Of a stretch of 64,000 nucleotides of DNA, positions 57,845 through 64,000 are shown in pieces (within the stretch, counting starts at the first letter, position 1; each line of letters begins with the position of its first letter). This stretch comes from Datisca glomerata (taxonomy: Eukaryota > Streptophyta > Magnoliopsida > Cucurbitales > Datiscaceae), in assembly GCA_003255025.1 (NCBI GenBank), contig QANY01005876.1, forward strand, positions 448,843 through 512,842. The letters run 5' to 3'. The notes below the pieces were generated by a model. That model saw only the letters and a program-made list of their open reading frames with translations. It ran no database searches and was not told where the DNA came from. The translations under genes and the position numbers were made by a program.

Positions 57845-60800
57845 ATATGACAACTAAGATTAGAAATGGTACTTGTATGTGAGAACATGTTTTGAACATG
57901 ATCAACATAATGCACGAGACATAAGTACATGGGGCGACCATTGATGAGCGGACTCAAGTTAGCATTATACTTGAGTCATTCCCATTAGTTTTTTTTGCGT
58001 TCACGACCAACTATGTTATGAACAAGTTAAAATTCAACATGACATGATTGTCTAATGAACTGCAGACTTTTGAATCACTCAACTTTAGAATGACCAAAAA
58101 GGGTGAGGTAAATGTTGTCAAGCAAAAGCCTTCTTCCATTGTTAAAAGTAACAAGAGGAAGAAGATCAATGCTAAGGGCAAAAGTAAGAACAAGAAAGGG
58201 AGGAAAGCCAAGACATCGCCAAAAGGTAAGAAGAATAAGAAATACAGCAAGCCCAAGGGAAAAAAATTTCACTGTGGGGTTGAAGGTCATTAGAAGAGAA
58301 ATTTTAACAAGTATCTCTCCAAGCTGAAAAAAAAAAGGTAAATATGATTTACTTGTTCTTGAAACTTGTTTAGTGGAATATGATTTATCATCCAAGATAC
58401 TTGATTCAGGAGCCACTAACCATGTTGTTCTTCTTTACAGATATTTGATTCGTCAATGGAGTTTGCTGATGGCGAGGTCGTTTTGAGAGATGGCAGTGGT
58501 GCACTCATGTTAGCTAAAGCAGTAGGGACAATCCATTTACTTTTTGGATATAATTATTTAGTTTTGAACGATGTTTATTATATTCTTGGATTTCCAAGAA
58601 ATTTGATTTCTCTTTCATTTTTGCAAGAATAATTATTCGAAGTTTTTTTTATTAATAAAGAGTTTAATATTTCAAAGAATCGATTCGATATTTGTCATGC
58701 AAAAGTTACAAACGGATTGTATATGCTTAAACTGACTGAACGCGTAATAAATAATTTTGAACTATTTAAAGTAGTAAAACTTAAAAGTAACAAACGACAT
58801 AGAGTTTCTCATGATGATGATAACACATATCTATGGCATCTTAGGTTAGGACATATTAATCTAGATATGTGAAACATGTTAACAAAGCATGGTGCTTTGA
58901 GAGAACTAAAAGTTAGAATTCTTCCTGTTTATGAATCTTGTATAGAGGGTAAAATGACCAAGAGACCTTTCACAAGAAAGGGCCAAAGAGCCAATGAACC
59001 ACTTGAGCTAAGACATCGTGATGTTTGTGGACCGATCAATGTACAAGCTTGATGATTACTCTAGATATGGTTATAGTTATCTTATGTAAAGAAAGTCTGA
59101 AACTTTTGAAAAGTTTAAAGACTTCAAAGCTAAAGCTGAAAATCAATTAGGTAAATCATTAAAAACCCTTCGATCCGATCGAGGTGGTAAATACTTAGAT
59201 TTAGAATTCAATGATTATTTGCAAAATGGTTGTGAGACAACCAGTTTGAAATGAACTAGAGGCGCATGTCCTAGTATCAGACACTGATAAGGATGATCCA
59301 TTATCTTACGAAGAAGCAATGGTTGATCCTGAAAATGAGAAATGACAAGATTCCATGAACTAGGAAATGGAATCTATGTATTCCAATTTCATTTGGGAAC
59401 TTGTAGATCCACCTGAACATGTCAGGCCCATTGGATGTAAATGGATCTTCAAGAAGAAAAGAGGTGCAGATGGGAAAGCAGAGACTTTCAATGCACAGGT
59501 AGTACCCAAGGGCTATACACAAAGTGAGGGAATCGATTATGAATAGACATTATCTCATGTGGCCATGCTAAAATCCATTCGCATACTTTTGTCCATAGCC
59601 TCTAGTTTTAACTATGAGATATGGAAAATGGACGTCAAGACTACTTTTTTGAATTACTCTCTTGAAGAAAGCATTTATATGATGTAACTAGAAAGGTTCG
59701 TACAAAAGGGGCAAGATCAGAAAGTATGCAAGCTGCTTCATTTATGGATTAAAGCAAGCATCTAGATCTTGGAATCTTACTTTTGATGAGATTATAAAGT
59801 ATTATGGCTTTGAGAAAAATGTTGACGAAGCCTGTGTTTATAAATACATCAAAGCTAAGATAGTGGTTTCTTAGTTCTTTATGTTGACGATATTCTACTG
59901 ATTGGAAATGATATAAAAACTTTGTCATAGTTAAAGAAGTGGTTAGATGAGAAATTCCAAATGAAAGATTTGGGAGAGACAAGCTATCTTATAAGCATCT
60001 AAATCCTATGAGATAAAAAAAACAAGCTCTTGGCACTTTCTCAGACATCTTATATTGATAAGGTGCTGGAGAGGTTCTCTATGGAGAATTCCAAGAAAGG
60101 TCAACTACCAATCCGACATTGAATTTTCCTCTCCAAGGAACAATGTCCTAAGACACCTCAGGAGGAATAGGATATGAGAAAGGTTCCCTATGCTTCAGGA
60201 GTTTGAAGTCTCATGTATGCCATGGTGTGTACGAGACCGGACATTTGTTATGCAGTGGAAATTGTCAATTGTTATGAATAGAATAGAGGTTTGGAACACT
60301 GGATTGCAGTAAAGCACATTCTCAAGTATCTTACGAGAACGAGAAACTATATTCTTGTTTATTTAGGTGGAGACCTGAACTGCACTAGATATATTGATTC
60401 TGATTTTCAATCAGATAGAGATAGTCGAAAGTCCACGTCTGGATCAGTATTCATCTTAAGTGGAGGAGTTGTAATCTAGAGAAGTATTAAATAATGCAGC
60501 ATTATAGATTCCACTATGGAAGCCGAATATATAGTGGCTACTGCGAAAGAAGCAGTATGGCTCAGAAAGTTCTATACTGATCTGGAAGTAGTTCCAGATA
60601 TAGACAAGCCATTGATCTTATATTGTGATAACAGAGGAGCGGTAGTAAATTCTAAGGAACCGAGGAGTCACAAGAGGGGCAAGCACATAGAGATAAAATA
60701 TCATCTTATAAGAAAGATTGTGCATTGAGGAGATGTGACTGTTATGAAAATAGTGTCGGAACAGAACCTCGTGGATCCTTTTACAAAGACACTTCCTGCG

Positions 60801-60865
60801 AAATCATTTGAGGGTCACGTGCGTAACATGGGATTGAGAGAAACGCTTCATTTACTTTAGGGCAA
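57845..60865 (+). pseudogene. copia-4 (family B) gag-pol remnant with integrase deletion
   Basis: The 5' part is cut by the inverted LTR. The gag C-terminus at 57845-58330 has RTQVSIILESFPL, MNKLKFNMT, a Lys-rich stretch and a zinc knuckle FHCGVEGH, stop, KRN. The protease/pre-integrase region at 58400-58990 has SMEFADGEVVLRDGSG, YLWHLRLGHINLDM and ESCIEGKMTKRPF. The integrase core is partial (58990-59225, LRSDRGGKYLDLEFNDYL) and then jumps to reverse transcriptase text: PIGCKWIFKKKRGADGKAET (59428), YEIWKMDVKTTFLN (59610) and active-site LYVDDILLIGND (59880). RNase H at 60190-60860 has EHWIAVKHILKYLTRTRNY, STMEAEYIVATAKEAVWL, LYCDNRGAVVNSKEPRSHKR and VDPFTKTLPAKSF. A purine tract AAGTGGGAGAT lies at 60864-60874. 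Many stops make it inactive. Confidence 0.85.
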
Positions 60866-60874
60866 GTGGGAGAT

Positions 60875-62985
60875 TGGTAGGGGTTACACCCTCAAAGCAT
60901 GTGTATTGACTCTTTGATATTAAATTTAATGATCATTACATTTTTTTATAATCGTTCTTTTAAATTATTGTTGAATAATTGATATAAATATTTGAAAATT
61001 TTATATTCAGTAATGAGACAATGATCTTCTATTAGTACGAGAGGATTAAGATCATATATAATAAATAAAATTACAGCAACATATTATAGTATGGAATCTC
61101 TAATGAATGATTGCTAGTATGGCTCACCAAGCATTATGAATGCATGTAATCTAAATCTAAATCATTGATGTGGATAGATATCTTATGTGAAGCTACATTA
61201 TATAATGAGATTATATATGATTGGATCGATGTGAATTAATATATTTATCAACGTGTCATTTATAATAAAGATTCAATACACATCAATTCGATGATCATAT
61301 GTAGATCAGTCTGAATCCTAAGCAATCATGACCTCCTATACATTTTTCTACTGGACCTTTTGATTCACTCATTACGGTTTGTTTGTAAAACAAACTAGTG
61401 ACTTTTGTTTTGGATATTCTGTGAAATGGATGGCTGGGAACATGATCTTACAAGATTTAGAATCCAAGCTTTCCTAACAGATCGTATATTGATTCATTTA
61501 AGTGTTAATTCTAGAACTGGATGATTATTGAGCTCAAATTTATAATAAGATTATAAATTAACCATTCACTAGTGGATTAATGGTACTTAAGGACCAAGAG
61601 GTAATTAGAAGGATAAAATGATTATTTTCACCAATTCTAATTTATGAACTAATAATTGGAGGACAGAGCTACATGAATTGATTATATCAGTGAACTACAC
61701 GAGAAAACTTTGTAAATACAATCTATAATCTCTAGGAGTGAAGATTCATATTTATAGTGGAGTAATAATGGAATTAATAAATACGATTATATAATTAAAG
61801 AGTTTAATTAATAATCTGAATTACTGGAGCTTAGGATTATAGGTTCACAGTCCCCAAGTCACATCTATACTACGCAGTCTAGTGTGTGAATATTTCAGAG
61901 CATGAGAAAATGACTAACTTGAAAAGAAGTTTTTATTATAGGACAAGTACATAATTATGAGGTAATTATGTGTGATTAATTATTAAGAATTAATTGAATT
62001 ATTTATATATAAATGTAATTATCAGAATTAATATATATATATTAATCGATTATTTTTTAATTATCGGTAAGTGAGACAGAATATTTAATTTATCAAATTA
62101 GATAATTAAATTATTATTAGATAATATTTTGGATCAACTAAATCTGTTATTTGTGAAATAAAAAATAATTTAGTTGATAGGATAATCAGATATGTTAATT
62201 TTGAATCAACTGATATTTAGATATTTATCTTATTAAAATAAATATTTAATTTATAGTATTTGTCATGTGTCAATTCCTGATTGAGTATAAGAGATTGACA
62301 CGTACTATTGTAGTACCATGTGGCATTGCACTAGAGGGGCGCAACACTGTAGTGCCACGTGGCACTATAGTGGTGTCGTGAGGTAATGTGCTGCCTCACG
62401 GCAAACTGTAGTGCCATATAGTGGGTCTCACTATATTGAGTAATTTAAAATTAAATATTATTTTTAATTTTTAATTATTTCAAAATATCTTATACGTCAT
62501 TATCTAGAATAAGATACATATTTTATTTGAATGGCCTCAGTTGATGAATGAGTTGATGAGATGATCAGTTGATCAATCAGAGAATTGAGTTGTGAACACA
62601 GTTGCTCAAAGTGATTTTTCTCTATGATTGATAATTAATCATATTTCTAAAAGAATAATCATCACTTCCCTTTAAAGTATCGTCTCATAAAAATCTTTCT
62701 CAGTAAATCTCTAGATCTCATGTGTTGAGAATATTTAAAGACAGAAAAAGTATCTTGTAATATTCTACATGCCCACACACGTCCTAGTATGTTGAGGATT
62801 GACTTGGAAGATCTTGGTATGGATTTAGAGTCTACTGATCGTTGGAATGGTTTCGTGTGACGGAGTATCGATTGGTTTTGCAAGGACGAGGTATTAAGAC
62901 TACAAGAGGTATATGATTTCGTGGGACGGAGGATCGATCACTATATTAGATAAAGAATTAGTGGTAGATTTATAACATTCCATAA
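60875..62985 (+). mobile_element. 3' LTR of copia-4 (family B)
   Basis: Starts TGGTAGGGGTTACACC right after the purine tract and follows the inverted LTR at 51823-54070 (for example CATTACATTTTTTTATAAT, AGTACGAGAG, CATTGATGTGGATAGA, CGATGATCATATGTAGATCA). The match fades after GGTATATGATTTCG at 62907, so the exact end is uncertain. It contains TAGTGCCACGTGGCACTATA (62352), a perfect palindromic G-box. Confidence 0.8.
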
Positions 62986-64000
62986 TATAATATAGTCGTT
63001 GGTGGAGAGCAACAAATATCACAACAATTTAACAATATAACTTCGTTGAACTGCACAAAATAGATATATTATTCACATATTTGAGACCCAGAGGATTTTT
63101 AATGATTCTTTTCGAAACACAATAAAAAAAAAATGAAGACTAGCTCAAATGATTAAAGAGAGTGAATAAAAAGTTGAGATAGATGAATAATCGACCATCT
63201 GGTCACTATTGTTTGTAGAAATTTTTCAGAAAAATAAAGAGGATCAATCTAATCTAAATAAAGGAAAATAAATTGAGTAAAATAATTATTAATGATGAAT
63301 AACACACAAAAATTAATGAATTTTGTTCGACAATTGTCAGGAGGTCTGCATTACACAGTAACCAAACTAGAAAAAAATATTTCTCAAAAACTAGAAATCC
63401 AGAAATAGGAAGCAAATAGAATAAGAGAGCCACAAAATTTGCTATATTAACCAACAAAAATAAGGCAACCTTCTTCTATTTCAATATAAAGGCACAAGTT
63501 GAATAAATAAACATCATGAACAAGCTCTTTCTTAAAAGAATAACCCAATTATGCTAAATAAACCTTCAATAATCACAAAATATCATTTGTGCGATATCAG
63601 AAGTCCATCAACTTCAGCCTTCACAGTGGAAGGCTAATGGGAGAAGAGCAAAAGAAAAATCTCAATTTCATTTACTTTTTCCAAATGCACGTGATTGCTA
63701 TTAAGACAAACCAAAAAGTCTATTTCAGGCTTTCAGCATGAGTGTGTTTTCGGTGATAATAGCAAGTCGAAACAAAACAAACAATAGACAGATAGAATTT
63801 AGGGTGCCAAGGAAAATACAGCAAAAAAACACCTACATTTTATCAAAAAATGCATGTCGGTGTTGTTCAACATATTTCCAAGCACCAATACTGCTAGTAC
63901 GGACATAGTTATTTGAACTCATAAACTGAGTAAAGTATAGTTTCCATTTCCATGTTCATAATCCCATGATAAATAAGCAAGACACCTTAACAACATTATT
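62986..64000. other. Window end, no gene recognised
   Basis: AT-rich DNA with no motif-bearing frame on either strand. Short minus frames (for example 63254-63457) are hydrophobic by composition only. It may belong to the flank, intron or 3' UTR of a gene beyond the window. Confidence 0.5.

Noticed and set aside
1..64000. Search for CRISPR-like arrays, operons, tRNA or rRNA genes, or a novel multi-gene system.
   Set aside because: The repeats present are transposon, viral leader or simple-sequence repeats, and there is no cluster of intact genes. I cannot support any undescribed multi-gene system here.

Overview
The window looks like intergenic DNA from a eudicot plant nuclear genome. It is AT-rich, has many decayed plant-type transposons (Ty3/gypsy, Ty1/copia, CACTA, a hAT-like element), an endogenous plant pararetrovirus, and one intact intronless plant gene. 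I see no bacterial features, rRNA, tRNA or CRISPR array. The species cannot be named from the sequence. Nearly all retroelement reading frames are broken by stops and frameshifts.

Layout. 1-4.9 kb: 3' half of a Ty3/gypsy element of Tat type. It holds the end of RNase H, a broken integrase, a 77-bp tandem repeat, then a long antisense reading frame resembling the 'putative gypsy type transposon' domain, and an LTR-like end. 5.3-7.03 kb: remains of a CACTA (En/Spm) transposon with one recognisable terminus. 7-10.4 kb: mostly featureless AT-rich DNA. 10.7-11.3 kb: an element with long inverted repeats. 11.65-12.28 kb: the only convincing intact gene, an OVATE family transcriptional regulator with its own TATA box. 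14.55-17.15 kb: a complete non-autonomous CACTA element with terminal repeats and a 3-bp target duplication, carrying a captured four-exon piece of a plant NT-C2 (EEIG1/EHBP1-type) gene. 18.10-19.26 kb: a hAT-like non-autonomous element with a nearly perfect 8-bp target duplication.

20.31-30.36 kb (minus strand): an endogenous caulimovirid resembling florendovirus/petuvirus types. It is integrated at more than unit length, with three copies of the tRNA-Met primer site and about 1.3 kb of its 3' region duplicated at the far end. All genes are broken. 31-34.8 kb: simple repeats, an RNase H-like remnant and an LTR-like stretch.

34.87-62.98 kb: a nest of Ty1/copia elements. There is a minus-strand copy (copia-1). 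Next come two plus-strand copies of family A (copia-2 and copia-3), whose LTRs meet at a rearranged junction holding an antisense gag fragment. After these lie an inverted 2.25-kb LTR of family B, an inverted family A LTR, and a plus-strand family B element (copia-4) with its 3' LTR. The last kilobase shows nothing recognisable.

The genes do not form a pathway. The window records successive insertion, deletion and recombination around a single host gene. The most informative items are the gene-capturing CACTA element, the over-length pararetrovirus insertion, the antisense ORF of the gypsy element and the recombined copia array.
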